Part shown: positions 1-11,600 of the stretch, piece after piece
Position numbering within the stretch: the stretch's first letter is position 1
Layout: every line of letters begins with the position of its first letter
Assembly: GCF_000327385.1 (NCBI RefSeq)
Contig: NW_008710834.1
Location: 455,043-519,042, forward strand
Direction: 5' to 3'
Source: Lottia gigantea
Taxonomy: Eukaryota > Mollusca > Gastropoda > Lottiidae
Length of the DNA stretch: 64,000 nucleotides
Position numbers and translations under genes: made by a program
The notes under the pieces: model-generated
What the model saw: the letters and a program-made list of their open reading frames with translations, nothing else
What the model was told of the DNA's origin: nothing
Database searches by the model: none

Positions 1-74
1 TTTCATATAACACCATATCAACCTAAACGTAAGTCACCATTATCATTGAAGTTATAACTAACAAATAACATTAC

Positions 75-242
75 CCCATGTGTTTTAAGATGATCTTTAG
101 GGCCAATACCGGACAGAAGTAGAATTTTAGGTGAACCAATAGCTCCTGCCGACAATATGACTTCTTTCTTAACATAAACCTCTTTAAGTTCACCATTATG
201 ATGAAATTCAACTCCAACTGCTTTATGCTTCCTTAGTATTAC
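75..242 (-). CDS. GMC oxidoreductase coding exon 6 (GMC signature 2)
   Basis: The acceptor is ATACCCGCAG| and the donor is CATGGG|GTAATG (GT at 74-73). Phase 0 to 0, 168 nt, residues 264-319. Carries [29 protein letters not shown] (signature 2) and [10 protein letters not shown]. The following exon, expected to start near 'IPV', is outside the window. Confidence 0.95.
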
Positions 243-2821
243 CTGCGGGTATACAAAGTTAGGGATTAGAATGTATTAATCAATGAAGTTACTTAACACG
301 ATGATTATTCTCTCCGTTGACATTAATTATTAATCAATTAAATTTACTGATTTACATTTGCATTTATTATCGTTCTACGATTGTATTGAGCACTAATTCA
401 ACAGCGGAAATATCATTGGAAATCAGGAGAAAGGCTAGGAAAGGAATATGGTAATTTACCATTACCACGTCTTTCATCAAATATCTTGATTATTTTAACT
501 AAATTTAGATTTTTATAGTTTTTTGGATCGAACTATCAGTCGAACCTTGGCTTTGAATTGTAGACAAAAATCCAATACTAAAGTTAAATAAGAATTTAGA
601 TCAAAAGGAATACCAAACGTGCCTTATTTTTGCTAGCTTGCTATAACCTTTCTTTGACATTTACATTAGATGCTTCGAATATCACACCCAACCCATATTG
701 ATTCAGCGACGCTTGTTACATCACGTCTATTTATAGTAACCACATTAAATATTGACCAAATGGGTGAATTCAATTTTCTTTCACTTCCGAGTGTTTATCT
801 TGATTCGCAATCCATCATATAAGGAGTTTCTCTATAACTTTCAGTAAATATCTAAAAGTGAAAAAAAAACTCTCACCTTTGTAACCAGAGCGTGAGTAAG
901 AACGTGGAGGTTAGGTCTGGTTATAGCAGGCCATAGAAACGCTGCAGCAGTACTGAATCTCTCTCCATTGTTAATAGTTGATTGGACCCTCGAAAAACCT
1001 GAAATAAAAATGCACATTAAGTCTAAAACATGTATATATTGTTATGTTTTTATTAAACTTAAAGAACCTCGCTAGACTTCAATGACGCTATGTTCAGAAT
1101 TAAATCATATGTACAGAACTGTACAGAAAAAACATGTATCAAGATACCGCCCTAAATTAGTCTCTTTTGATGAAGGTGGTCTTTTGGATGAGCATTGGAT
1201 CAAAATGAGAATCAGATCTTAGTTTAATGTTGTAAACATGTATACAATTATAAAATCGTCTGACAGACGTAGATTATCTCCCAACTTATCTAGTTTAGAA
1301 GTCATCTCACACATTAAAAGAATACTGTTATATGTATTTGATTCCTAATAACTTACCTTCTTGGGATTTTCCATTATAATCCGTTTCTGGTAAACCCATT
1401 TCTTTTCCTAATCTCAGAACAAACTTGATAAACTCGTCATCTTGCGATTCTGAGACCATTAAAGATCCAGTTGTGTTGTGGTATTCTGAAACACAGAGTT
1501 CGGCGTTATAACACAAAATAGATACGCTAGTACTGGAGTTTTAGGCTATCAACTACTTTTCAGCATTTCATAGAGGTACTGGGGATTCTATCAGAAAGAT
1601 TTAACCAGGACGGGAAATGCCATCTTTCGAGTCATCTGTAACGTGGACAGCTTATCCAAGTTCTAGCTAGCGTCTCGTTCAGCAATAATCAACCTTTCAG
1701 ATCAAAAGGAAAATGAATTCAAAATTTTAAAGCAAAACAGGGTAAAATAATATAAAACAGAATGTGATACTAGTTTTTGTTGTAGCAGCAGTAAGTTACC
1801 TTTATCTACGTGTGATGTATCCGTTTTGTGCTCAGATCTCATAAAGTAAGGTAGAACCTCTGCATAGCTCCAACCCTCACAACCACCCTGTGCCCATCCA
1901 TTATAATCCTTTCGATTACCACGTACATACACATTGGCGTTGGTTTGACTGCTTCCACCCAAAACTTTTCCAGTAGCCATAGGAAATGCCTGCAATGTTG
2001 AAACCATTGTCTACTTACGTTATATCGTTATCACGCACAGTCAAAGGACTGTTTTGTACAAAAATTGCGTGGCCTTCTGCCCTTTTTTTCCGAATATTTG
2101 TATCATACGGACACGAGGTTCAAATTCCATTTTCAAATAGGTTACAAAAATTCAACTAGAACTACGTGTGGTACAGATTTGGACTTGGCTAATCGAGTGT
2201 CTAAGGTAATAAGGTCACGTGTCAGTGCAGTGTCGGATCCTACCTGGTTTACTATGGATCTCGTAGCGTGCTTCTGTCTCTTCATTGGGTATTTCCAATC
2301 ATATTGCGTACCAACAAGCATCGGCCATGCCATTGGAACTTTTAACATGTGCCCATCTGATTGCTGATCGTCACCACCAGCTTCTAGAACTAACACTTTA
2401 GTGTTAGGATCTGCTGACAGACGGTTAGCCAACACTGCTCCTGCCGATCCCGAGCCAACTGGAGATAAAGTAAAATGATTTAAAACTATTATCATAACCA
2501 ATAGAAAGAAGTGTAGTTACGTCCAACGATACTGGTGACCGTACAAGGACAAGGTTTAGCAGATTGGCACACTTAGTGGTTAAAATATTGGCAATAACGA
2601 AGTCGTTTCCGTTCGATTTTCATTCTATGATCCGTGTGGATTAATTCAACGTAAATAGTATCTCGGAGTATTTTATAAAATCCATACCTATTATGTAATC
2701 ATAAGTACACTCAACATCTGTCTTCAGATGGGATACCAGAGTTGGTCCAGAAAAATATAGTTGCTGAACAGTAACTGCCACTATAACTATACATATTATT
2801 ATAGACCATTTCCCACACATC
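75..2821 (-). CDS. GMC-family FAD oxidoreductase (choline/glucose dehydrogenase-like), six exons, 3' end off window
   Basis: Reading right to left, six exons (2821-2688, 2458-2244, 1989-1800, 1485-1357, 998-877, 242-75) join in consistent phase into about 319 residues. Residues 6-18 form a hydrophobic N-terminal segment (signal anchor or signal peptide). Residues 40-51 (YDYIIVGSGSAG) are the FAD-binding beta-alpha-beta GxGxxG, with the acidic E70 of VLVLEAGG that would hold the adenosine ribose. Residues 123-130 (GKVLGGSS) begin GMC signature 1, and residues 296-310 ([15 protein letters not shown]) are GMC signature 2. Family members are usually about 550-620 residues, so the substrate domain end and catalytic His/His or His/Asn pair lie left of base 1. 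The family oxidises alcohols, sugars or choline with FAD; the substrate cannot be told here. The N-terminal anchor suggests a secreted or membrane form rather than a mitochondrial one. Introns are 229-634 bp with GT/AG ends. Nothing visible suggests it is broken. Confidence 0.93.
877..998 (-). CDS. GMC oxidoreductase coding exon 5
   Basis: The acceptor is TTTATTTCAG| and the donor is ACAAAG|GTGAGA. Enters phase 1 (completing Gly223) and leaves phase 0, 122 nt. Encodes [20 protein letters not shown] and then [16 protein letters not shown], a standard GMC block (R.STA.A.L.P...RPNL.V...). Confidence 0.95.
1357..1485 (-). CDS. GMC oxidoreductase coding exon 4
   Basis: The acceptor is GTGTTTCAG| and the donor is CAAGAAG|GTAAGT. 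Phase 1 to phase 1, 129 nt. Joined to exon 3 it reads [18 protein letters not shown], matching the usual 'YH.T.G.L.V' region. It continues to [14 protein letters not shown], the conserved turn before the GF.R.Q block of the next exon. Confidence 0.93.
1800..1989 (-). CDS. GMC oxidoreductase coding exon 3 (GMC signature 1)
   Basis: The acceptor is ACATTGCAG| and the donor is GATAAAG|GTAACT. Enters phase 0 and leaves phase 1. Encodes residues 117-179, including [19 protein letters not shown] and the [14 protein letters not shown] motif, both close to the family consensus. Signature 1 has Thr where many members have Ile/Val/Leu, a mild variation. Confidence 0.95.
2244..2458 (-). CDS. GMC oxidoreductase coding exon 2 (FAD-binding Rossmann core)
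   Basis: The acceptor is CTTTATCTCCAG| and the donor is AACCAG|GTAGGA. Enters in phase 1 (completing Val45) and leaves in phase 0. Encodes residues 45-116: [14 protein letters not shown], then VLVLEAGG, then the [18 protein letters not shown] stretch typical of the family before the second FAD contact. Length is 215 nt with no stop in frame. Confidence 0.95.
2688..2821 (-). CDS. GMC oxidoreductase coding exon 1 (start codon, signal anchor)
   Basis: The donor is TAATAG|GTATGG (GT at 2687-2686) and the exon ends in phase 1. The preferred start is the ATG at 2820-2818 (MCGKW), because a polypyrimidine-rich acceptor (TATTTATACAG) ends just before it at 2822, implying an upstream non-coding exon not located here. 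A second in-frame ATG at 2868 (MRFSR...) would be used if transcription begins nearby and no splice occurs; it adds 16 residues. The encoded segment holds a hydrophobic run ([13 protein letters not shown]), a linker and the first strand of the FAD fold. Confidence 0.8.
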
Positions 2822-2868
2822 CTGTATAAATATAAAAAAATATCATATACATTCCTCGAAAATCGCAT

Positions 2869-4264
2869 AATCCCTTCAAATATACTTCAAACTAGAAATC
2901 TAACTTTCTTTTTCTATATATGTCTTTTCTATTTATTGCGGTGTATCAAGAAATTTAAATTTAAAACGCCGATAATTTTGGATACAGGACATGACTCAAA
3001 CTAAAAAAACATCCAGTTTCTGAGACTAAGGTACGAATGGCCAAATGGATGGCAAACCTGTTCCTCCAATTAGCGAAATTGACTCAAAGTTCTTGCGGTC
3101 TTTGCAATATAAGGATGGAAAAAAGGAAGCCCCCACGATACCAAATTTCTGTATATTCAAACGTTCTTACCTGGAGTTCAACATATAGTACAGTCTGCAT
3201 GTGACCAAATGATGATGATGATGTGCCTGATTTATACGAGCACCATTTACTGTTAATTATTTTCACCCATTAATGTAAATGGGCGCACCTTCTGTTGCCA
3301 GTCTATAATAAAGTGAATAAATTGAATTATTATTATAATTTTAATAATGCCGACCACTAATCACAACAGTAATCATTCTCGTGGAAAACCTATTTGGAAG
3401 TATTTACGACTGAAATTATCTGAATTTCAATAGAACCCACCGTACCTAACCGTACTACATAGATAATTCGGAGACTGTGGACATCAGTGGTATGGGGCCC
3501 CTCCCCCTCAGAATGCATATGCTGTCCTGCATTTTTTTATGATACACATGTGGACATACGGATACACAGATTGTGTTCCTTAGCCAAGAAATAAAGTTTA
3601 CTTATAGAGTTATTTCCCTTTAATCGTAAACTTTATAAGTTTAGTTTTCAATAATTGCCCGATGGTCCAGGCTGATTATGGTCGATTATTTTACAGAGGT
3701 GATATGCATCAGAGTTATACACCCTACTTTTATTCTCTCATTACGCTACTGCAAACTGTTCCACGTTGTTATATTGGAACAAATTCGTCACACATTCGGT
3801 ATTATCCGTCGAATAAAATTGGTTTCAGGGAAAGTAACGCGTTAGGAACTACGTGTAAAACTAGAACACAATATCATTATGTCAACCCATGCATCGTCTC
3901 CATACTTTTTGTCAAGCTATTTTCCACTTATTTGTTTGGAGTCAGTGGTACATTTTATGTTCTTTCGCACAAAACAATTATCATTGCATTAGACCACACG
4001 ATACAAAATCAAACATTTCAAAACCAGATATTATTACTTATGAAGGCGCGGTGATCGTCGACAAACATCACAATCGACTGAATCTTATTTGATACACAAC
4101 ATATGAATATTATACATTATGAATTAGCAATTTCTGATCTGCACAATGGTAGTCAAAAGGTGCTCAAACCCAAATATATTTTTTCATTGAAAAGTTACAG
4201 AGCTACAAGGCTGATTTTTTCAGGGAATATCCAAATGGACTATCTGTACCTGTCGCAAAAAACA
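2869..4264. other. Gene-free stretch upstream of the GMC gene
   Basis: No recognisable exon. A promoter and non-coding first exon of the minus-strand GMC gene should lie here or beyond, but I cannot place them. Contains an 11-bp inverted repeat around a GAGTTATTTCCCTTT core (3591-3636, separate entry). A 130-codon open frame on the plus strand at 3662-4054 has no recognisable motif. Confidence 0.6.
3591..3636. repeat. Inverted repeat around a TTATTTCCCTTT core
   Basis: ATAAAGTTTAC (3591-3601) and GTAAACTTTAT (3626-3636) are exact 11-bp inverted arms with a 24-nt spacer holding GAGTTATTTCCCTTTAATC. The spacer resembles the core of the dispersed element seen at 5250 and 13093. It may be a fragment of the same family caught in a hairpin. 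Confidence 0.5.
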
Positions 4265-5230
4265 GAACTCAAATATTATACATATTATTATATAAAATAT
4301 ATTCATAGTATTATTATATGAAATATATACATATTATAAAATGTCATATACACTTGTTATTATATTATATAGATATTCTTATATCAAATATATAGATACA
4401 ATTATATTATATAGATACATATTATTATATTATATAGATACATATTATTATATTATATATATGCATATTATTATATTATATAGATACATATTATTATATT
4501 ATATAGATACATATTAATATATATGAAATATATACTTATTATTATATTATATAGATACATATTATTATATTATATAGATACATATTAATATATATGAAAT
4601 ATATACTTATTATTATATTATATAGATACATATTAATATATATGAAATATATACTTATTATTATATTATATAGATATATATTATTATATTATATAGATAC
4701 ATATTAATATATATGAAATATATAGATATTATTATATTATATAGATACATATTATTATATTATATAGATACATATTATTATATTATATAGATACATATTA
4801 ATATGTATGAAATATATACTTATTATTATATTATATAGATACATATTATTATATTATATAGATACATATTATTATATTATATAGATACATATTATTATAT
4901 TATATAGATATTCTTATATGAAATATATAGATACAATTATATTATATAGATACATATTATTATATTATATAGATACATATTATTATATTATATAGATACA
5001 TATTAATATGTATGAAATATATACTTATTATTATTTTATATAGATACATATTATTATATTATATAGATACATACTCTTATATGAAATATATACTTATCAT
5101 TTTATGACATATATAGATATTACGTAAAACTTCATTCGTTTCATTTAATTTCATATATAGATATTATTTTTATATATAGATATTCTTATACGAAAGATAT
5201 ACATATTATTATATGAAATATACATATTAT
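4265..5230. repeat. AT-rich minisatellite, 23-bp unit
   Basis: About 40 head-to-tail copies of a 23-bp unit, approximately GATACATATTATTATATTAT plus ATA. Some copies are expanded to about 46 bp with TATATGAAATATATACT. Edges are degenerate (TTCTTATATGAAATATATAG). Almost pure A+T, so it may be unstable in assembly and length may vary between individuals. Confidence 0.95.
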
Positions 5231-5249
5231 TTTGTGTATAATGATTAAA

Positions 5250-5315
5250 GATTCTTGTAAGAGTAACTTCCCTTGAAACAAAACATTTATGTTACAGTAT
5301 CTTAATTAGGTATTT
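5250..5315. repeat. Dispersed repeat fragment, TTCCCTTGA family, copy 1
   Basis: TTGTAAGAGTAACTTCCCTT followed by GAAACAAAACATTTATG and CAGTATCTTAATTAGGTAT aligns over about 65 bp with 13093-13153. Shared blocks are TTGTAA.AG, CTTCCCTTGA, the CA-rich spacer and AGTATCTTA..TAGGTAT. Family unknown. Confidence 0.5.
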
Positions 5316-8214
5316 TATTCTGCATGTTCCCCGCAACAAAGTTGCACAAGTGGCATTCACCACCATAAAACAACTGTCCATCAAATCAAATGTATTTGCG
5401 ATTGAAGTTTTACTTTAAACAATAGCCTTGATTGACATAGGGCCCAACACTACAACGCTTAAATTTTGGGCTCTAAAACGATTTTTTTTAGTTTTCGACA
5501 TGTAGGTTAGTTATTCGGGCGAATTCCTTACTTAAGAGTCTAGATTATAAATCATTATGTTAAATCCACTGAAAAAGGATCTTGCAACTTTGCTTAGTTG
5601 AGAGTGTCTAAGCCGTATATTGACTTCTAGTAATGGTACGTTAGATTTTCCAGAAAACGGAATTGACAGCCCGTAGCTAATGTAAACATCAATTTGGTGG
5701 TTGCTTGATTAAAGCTTATTGAACAGTAAAGATAATACGACGACCAAATTTAAGATTGGCGCTTATAATAAAAATCTGTCAACCCAAGCCACGTCTATGA
5801 AGCTCTTATCCATTCCAACGGTCAACTTAAATTAACCAGCTTCAACAAATCGAAGATCTGAATGTCAACTTTTGTTCCGCTTTCTGTCACTGATTTCTAC
5901 AATGCTATACCAAGCTATCAGTCAGTAATATTCTTTGCGACAGAGGTTCTTCGGGTCTTGTTTTCACAACACTATTCCTCATAAAGGTCACCAATGTTGC
6001 GAACCCTCTACAACTGAAAACCGTTGTGTACCTTTAAAGAGCTGCCGCCATTTTAATTGTGGTACAGTTTTGGCGTATAAATGGCTCAAAATTTAACCCT
6101 TCAGTATGATGTTCAATTATCCAGTTTTATCATCCCTATTTGTCATTTCACCAGTGGTCATTTTCTGACATTTCACTAAGAACATTTCATCAATTAAAAA
6201 ATGTTTTGCAAGTGAGGTGTCCAGTATGTACTTCAACTTATTCAAATAATTATTAGTCCAAGTATCTTTTAAAGAGGCTGTGGATTTTTGTGGATTTGGT
6301 AGGCCAACTGGTCAAGCCTTTCCACCAAAATCAGGAGAATGTAGGCCTAATTCCGAAATAAGAGTTGAACCAAACGTAAAAGGTCAGTCTAATTTCAGGA
6401 CCGTGATTTATTGTACTCCAATACTAAAGAGTCTTCTTGCAGACGGTAATGACGCGCTCAATTGGTTTGTTTTGATGCCTGCATGAGAAGGGTCAGTAAT
6501 CTTTGCCCCTTCTTCTTGCCCTTGTCACTCAGGCAAGATGTTAATTTAACGCCTTTTTATTTAGCTTGATAATTAAGCATAATCACAAGACCAGGGATCA
6601 TTAGCTATTTTGATCAGCAAACTTTTGGAAATTGTGAATCGATGAAAATTCAAGAATTGTTATCATTCCATCTGTATATTTGTTAATAATTGACACCTTG
6701 ATCTCAGCACTATTTCAGATTCAAAACAGAATATGTTTCAATCGTTTGAAATACTAGAGATAACACAGAATCATCACAATTCTTAATGATCAGGGGAGAA
6801 ATTCCTGCAAATACATTCAGATATACACTAAGATTTATTTTATTGTAACTAAAGTTTAACTTTGATCTTGGGCTTTATAGTCGTCAAAGAGCAAAATCCA
6901 GTTCAAATAAGCCAAAGTTTACATCAAATTCGTGTATAGTGCACACTCATCTGAATCATCCAACGTTGCCGTCTTTATTTTTTTTAATTTAGTGCTGGCA
7001 GATAATTCAAAATTTATTCTGAATACAAGCTATCCTTCGCATGGGACGGTCTTTCAGACAATGGCAACGTTCAAATACGCCCACAATATTGCAGCAATGT
7101 CGGCGTCTAAAGTGAAAAGCTCTTAACAGAAAAAAAACTATATTATTTTCGCTCTTTTCTTTGATAACAGAGTCGTGAAGTGTTGATAGATTATCTAAAA
7201 TTTATTCAGAGAAAATCATCACATCATCAAGAAATCTATCTCTTTTCTTCACTAATTATCATTCTTCCCAGCATGTGGTCACTTACTTTAACTACTAACT
7301 AATTAACTGATCTCTAATCACCTCATTATCTCCCCTTAATCTTCTAAAAGGAGACGCAAAAGACAGATGGTCATTCGCCATCTTTTCCACAGAGAAATCT
7401 CGTCCTGTGTTCTTGAACGCCGAGATATGTCGATATGAAGAAATAATCCTGGGGCTCTTCTTGCTTCTTTCAATTAAAAATGTAGTTTGTTTGCCCCCTT
7501 TCTCTTAAAAAAGCTGAGCAGCATTATATCGACGGGAGCCATTCCTCTTTTACTTTCCTTCTCAGCAAAGCATTATCTTATCATTAGACCCACACCACTC
7601 CCATGATCAAAGTTACCTTCCCAGCAAAGTATTATCTTGTCAAGCAACAAAACACATATTATGCAAAATTGACAAGCACTTTATTTTCATTCTTCCTTGA
7701 AGACAGAAAGGCAGCACTCTATGTAATAAATTACATATCACCTACATTGACAAACGCATTATTTTCAATTCTTCACTCATATGATTCCCAACACCTTCCT
7801 TGCAAAGCTAACGAGCTGCTTGTTTGATCGAATAAAATTTCTTTTTACCACGGTTTTCCATGCTCAATTTTTTCAAAAAATCATCCTTCAAATAAATAAA
7901 ACAACTAGTTCTTTCAAAAGTTTTCAAATTTTCAAATTCTGTGACAGGTGTGAGAGTCACAGCTTGAAGTAATGTTATAAAATAACATTGTATTCAATAT
8001 AATGTTTTCAAATTATAAAATATAGTGTTAGAAAACGTGGATTCATTGTTATAGTAAACAACTAAATGTTCCGTTTAAAAACATATGTCCCAATTACCCA
8101 ATCTTACACCAATAAGCCGTTTTACAAACGGCGAAGGGGCGGAATTTTACACTTAACTTATAAAGCTGAAAATTTGAATTGTTTCCAATTAAAATCCGCT
8201 ATGAAAGAAAAATC
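5316..8214. other. Gene-free stretch
   Basis: No exon recognised. A plus-strand open frame at 6280-6486 lacks an ATG start and any known motif. An imperfect direct repeat (about 30 bp, CAGCAAAG.ATTATCTT.TCA) occurs at 7553-7581 and 7612-7641. Possible TATA-like GTATAAATGG near 6073 is unsupported by other signals. Confidence 0.5.
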
Positions 8215-8600
8215 TGACTTGACCTCAGCACGTTAGGTTGGCTTACGTTATGACGTTTCATAATCGTGTAGGGCTTCTCGCTCCACGGCACTGTTTCTTC
8301 AATGCCGTGTATTGTTCTGGAAGTCTAATTCTTTATACGGGTAGTCTATGTAGTAGTAGGGTGTCCTTGTCTTTCGCTATTCAGCCGCCAACTTAATCCC
8401 ACTTTTTACTTCCGCCCTCAGGTCACGCTACTCTAATTGCCTCAATTTGGCCAATCGTATTCATTTCAACTTGCACGTGCACTTACGCGCGTGTTTTCGC
8501 CTCTTCTTTAAATGCGCCACGTGCTATTCATTGATGCGTCTGTTTATTTCATTTTGACGTCATCGCTGCGGGGATTAAAAATAATGAAGGTGACCACAAT
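8215..8600. promoter_or_regulatory. CpG-rich motif cluster (candidate promoter or enhancer)
   Basis: A local rise in GC and CpG inside AT-rich DNA. It contains two CACGTG E-boxes (8474-8479 and 8518-8523), a GGCCAAT CCAAT-box at about 8450, an ACGCGCGTG block between them, and a perfect TGACGTCA cAMP-response palindrome (8555-8562). CACGGCA/TGCCGTG arms (about 8294-8320) can form a short hairpin. No exon or donor site clearly follows, so an enhancer, or a promoter of an unseen transcript, are both possible. Confidence 0.35.
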
Positions 8601-11600
8601 GAATATTAAATAATAAGATATTGAGTGAAGTCAAGTTTTCAAATTAAATAATTTAATATAAGCGTTGGCTCCTTCCTATAAATGTAACCACGATTTCAAA
8701 CATGTTGTATGTCCACCACCCAAACTATCAAACGTTAAATTAGATGGAAAATAAAAAGAGTTTTCTCTGCGGGCCAAATGGGTACATAAATCGAGAAAGT
8801 TGCCCATAGTTGTCAATTATTTACAACTGTTTTTATTTTGTAAAAGTATTCGGAACATTGACAAAAACAGAAAGCATGTGCAATAGTTCTACAATATCAT
8901 GGAACATAAAAAAATTCAAAATTTCTTTTTGGAGAAAATCGAAATTCATTTTCTGAGATTATTATGTGTAAAAAAAAAAACAAATTGTTGATAGTTTCAT
9001 ATCGAATATCATACGAAATACTGCCCTGAAAACAGAGACTTTCTGGAATACACGAACGCCTTCCTACATAGTGACATAACTACATTGTATATACTGCACA
9101 ATTCTCAAACCCGAAATATGTTGAACAATCCTAAACCAATCAGTTTCTTATCTTTGATAGAAATACTTCCTTTTGAATGAAAACTTATTAGCTGCAACCA
9201 ACCAATATATTGCTAAACTGTTTTTGATGTCGGGTTTCGTTTGGCAGTTTGGTACAAACTGTTTTGTTGTTTTGTTTTATTATATAGTTAAATATTTTGA
9301 AAAATCCAAATTTATTGGCTTTAATATAATATATTATATAACTTTATGTACAATCTACGTTTGAGGAAATATTTGCCTCCGATTTTAACAAGGACGTTTT
9401 ATTTTTAGCAGATTAATGAGTTTCGAAATTGTTTCATGTCTTGCAGAAGACCAGCTTGAAAAAACACCAACACAACGAGAATTAAACCGTTCTTATTGAA
9501 TTAAATAATTAAATACATTTCAATGCTATTGAAAATGATATATTTGAATTGCCGAACTGAAAACCAAAACGTGAAATTGTTTGACGGAACGAAGACCAAA
9601 AGAGAAAGAAATGATAAGAGTTTTCAGCTTTACTTAATCCCGAAGTTCGGCAAATGATGAATTTTCCTTGGCTGATTAACCACTTAACTCGGCATTAAAT
9701 CTGCTTAAATTCAACCAGAAATTTGGAAGAATGAAAACCTTGGTAAATTTAATGAAAAGATTATTTTTAAGTTAAAATGCGATATAGGAAATATTTTTTC
9801 CTCACATTTCCAGATTTGTAGAAATTTCTTTTTGTGAAAGTTTATGAGGTTGAAAATTGCTTAAAATGTTGGAGATTTGACGGAATTGTGATGTTTTGTT
9901 AGTGACATATATAATATATGTTATGATAAATGATTTTCTGCCTGATTTTTGAAGGCACACCTGTTATGATTAAGTTGTGAAAATATATGTCTTTTGTTAC
10001 CGTAAAAATAAATGTGTTCTGTCATTGCCCTTGTCTTTTTCTACAGATTAAGATTTGGGTCTTGGGCAATTTATCACCGTTGTTCTAAATTTATTTGTAT
10101 TTGGTACAACAGGAAAATTGATTTGAATAAATGTAAGTCATTGTCATGTTGCACAAAAACAAATATTTTCAAAGAGAAAGGGAGAGGCGATTTTATTTTT
10201 ATTCAAATAACAAAGCATCTTTACAATTAAAAATTCAAAACTTTTTGCTCTTGAATTTATTTTTATTATTTTTCCAGACTCAAATAAAACTTATTTAAGT
10301 TAGTGTTGTTTACATTATGTACTGTTCGCTCCAGTCATTCTTATTTAAAATACATGCAAAATATTCATACAAGAAATTCGTTTCTTGCCTTTTTCGATAA
10401 AGGCCTACGTTTTTCTTAAAAACTCAGAGTACGGTACTGCAGGTTTAGCAGTTAAAGAAAGGTTATTCTCCCCCCTCCCCCAAAGAATTCGGTGTCAATG
10501 CCCAATGAGAAATATACCATGAACACTTATCATTACTCACGTCTGCAAATACATTCTCCTAAAATACAACCAAATATAGAAATTAAGTTGAAGATTTAAA
10601 GTATCATTAGCTGAAATTTAGTCCAAAATATTATTCATTTCTAATTTCATGTCTACAAAATCCATTCCAACTCTGTTAAACTAATAAGCGAATGCTATTT
10701 CTGACATTCATTAAGAGCTTTGGAAATTCAAAATTCCATACAATACCACATTTACTCATCTAATTTAGACACTCTTACGTCTCTACAAGTACTCTACCAA
10801 ATTTTAACATGATGAAAATGTCGCTCGCCTTTCTTCCATCTGAGCGCTTCTACAGCAAATGTGTTTTCTGCATGAGCGTGTTGGAAAGAGACGGGGGTAA
10901 TCGTAACTTCATCTACTAATTGCAAAATATTTCGATAGAGCTAATAATCGTGAATGTCTGGCACTTTCATCAGAAGACTGACGTTAACTAAAGGTCTGTC
11001 TACCGAAAAGTAGTGCAAGTGGAAGCCTTTCTAGAAATCGCTTGCGCGTAAAATATCTTCCATGAGTCTGCCATTTGGAAATTCTTTGTTTCCCAGTCGA
11101 TTTCCACGTCCAATTTCATGCCGATAACAAGCCACGAACAAAGCGGAGTACTTACATTCTTCCGCCATGCAGTAATAAATAGTTTGGGCGTTAATCAAGC
11201 GATGGAATTAAAATTTGGGACATACCTCGGGCTAAAGTTACCCAACTCTCATCTCATTTCAAGCATTAACTAAAATGTTATTTTCGCTTCCATAACTCTG
11301 TTAATATTGTACATTAAACCAAAAATTATCCAAGTTTACGTCTGGAGGCTTTGAAAAGCTCCAGATTGCTGTGATTAGTAGCAAGCTTGTCATAGACCAA
11401 GAAACTGATGGCGAGCTAAACATTTCACAAAATATATTTGAAATAATGCGGTCACATGTTCTATGATGACGTTGTGAAATCACAGACCTAAGAAGGTTAC
11501 GTTCATGTATACTAACAAGACTATCTTTCATAAATATATATTAATTGAAGTCGTACAAAGACTGCTAAAAATTGCACCCTGCATCTGGTCATAGAAATTG

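Noticed and set aside
2065-2367. A plus-strand frame across the GMC gene
   Set aside because: Antisense to exon 2 and its intron; the minus-strand reading has clear family motifs and splice sites.
3662-4054. A 130-codon plus-strand frame with an ATG
   Set aside because: No recognisable motif. At this base composition about one open run of this length is expected by chance in 64 kb over six frames.
8294-8320. Possible microRNA hairpin (CACGGCA/TGCCGTG)
   Set aside because: The stem is only about 7 bp, too short for a precursor.
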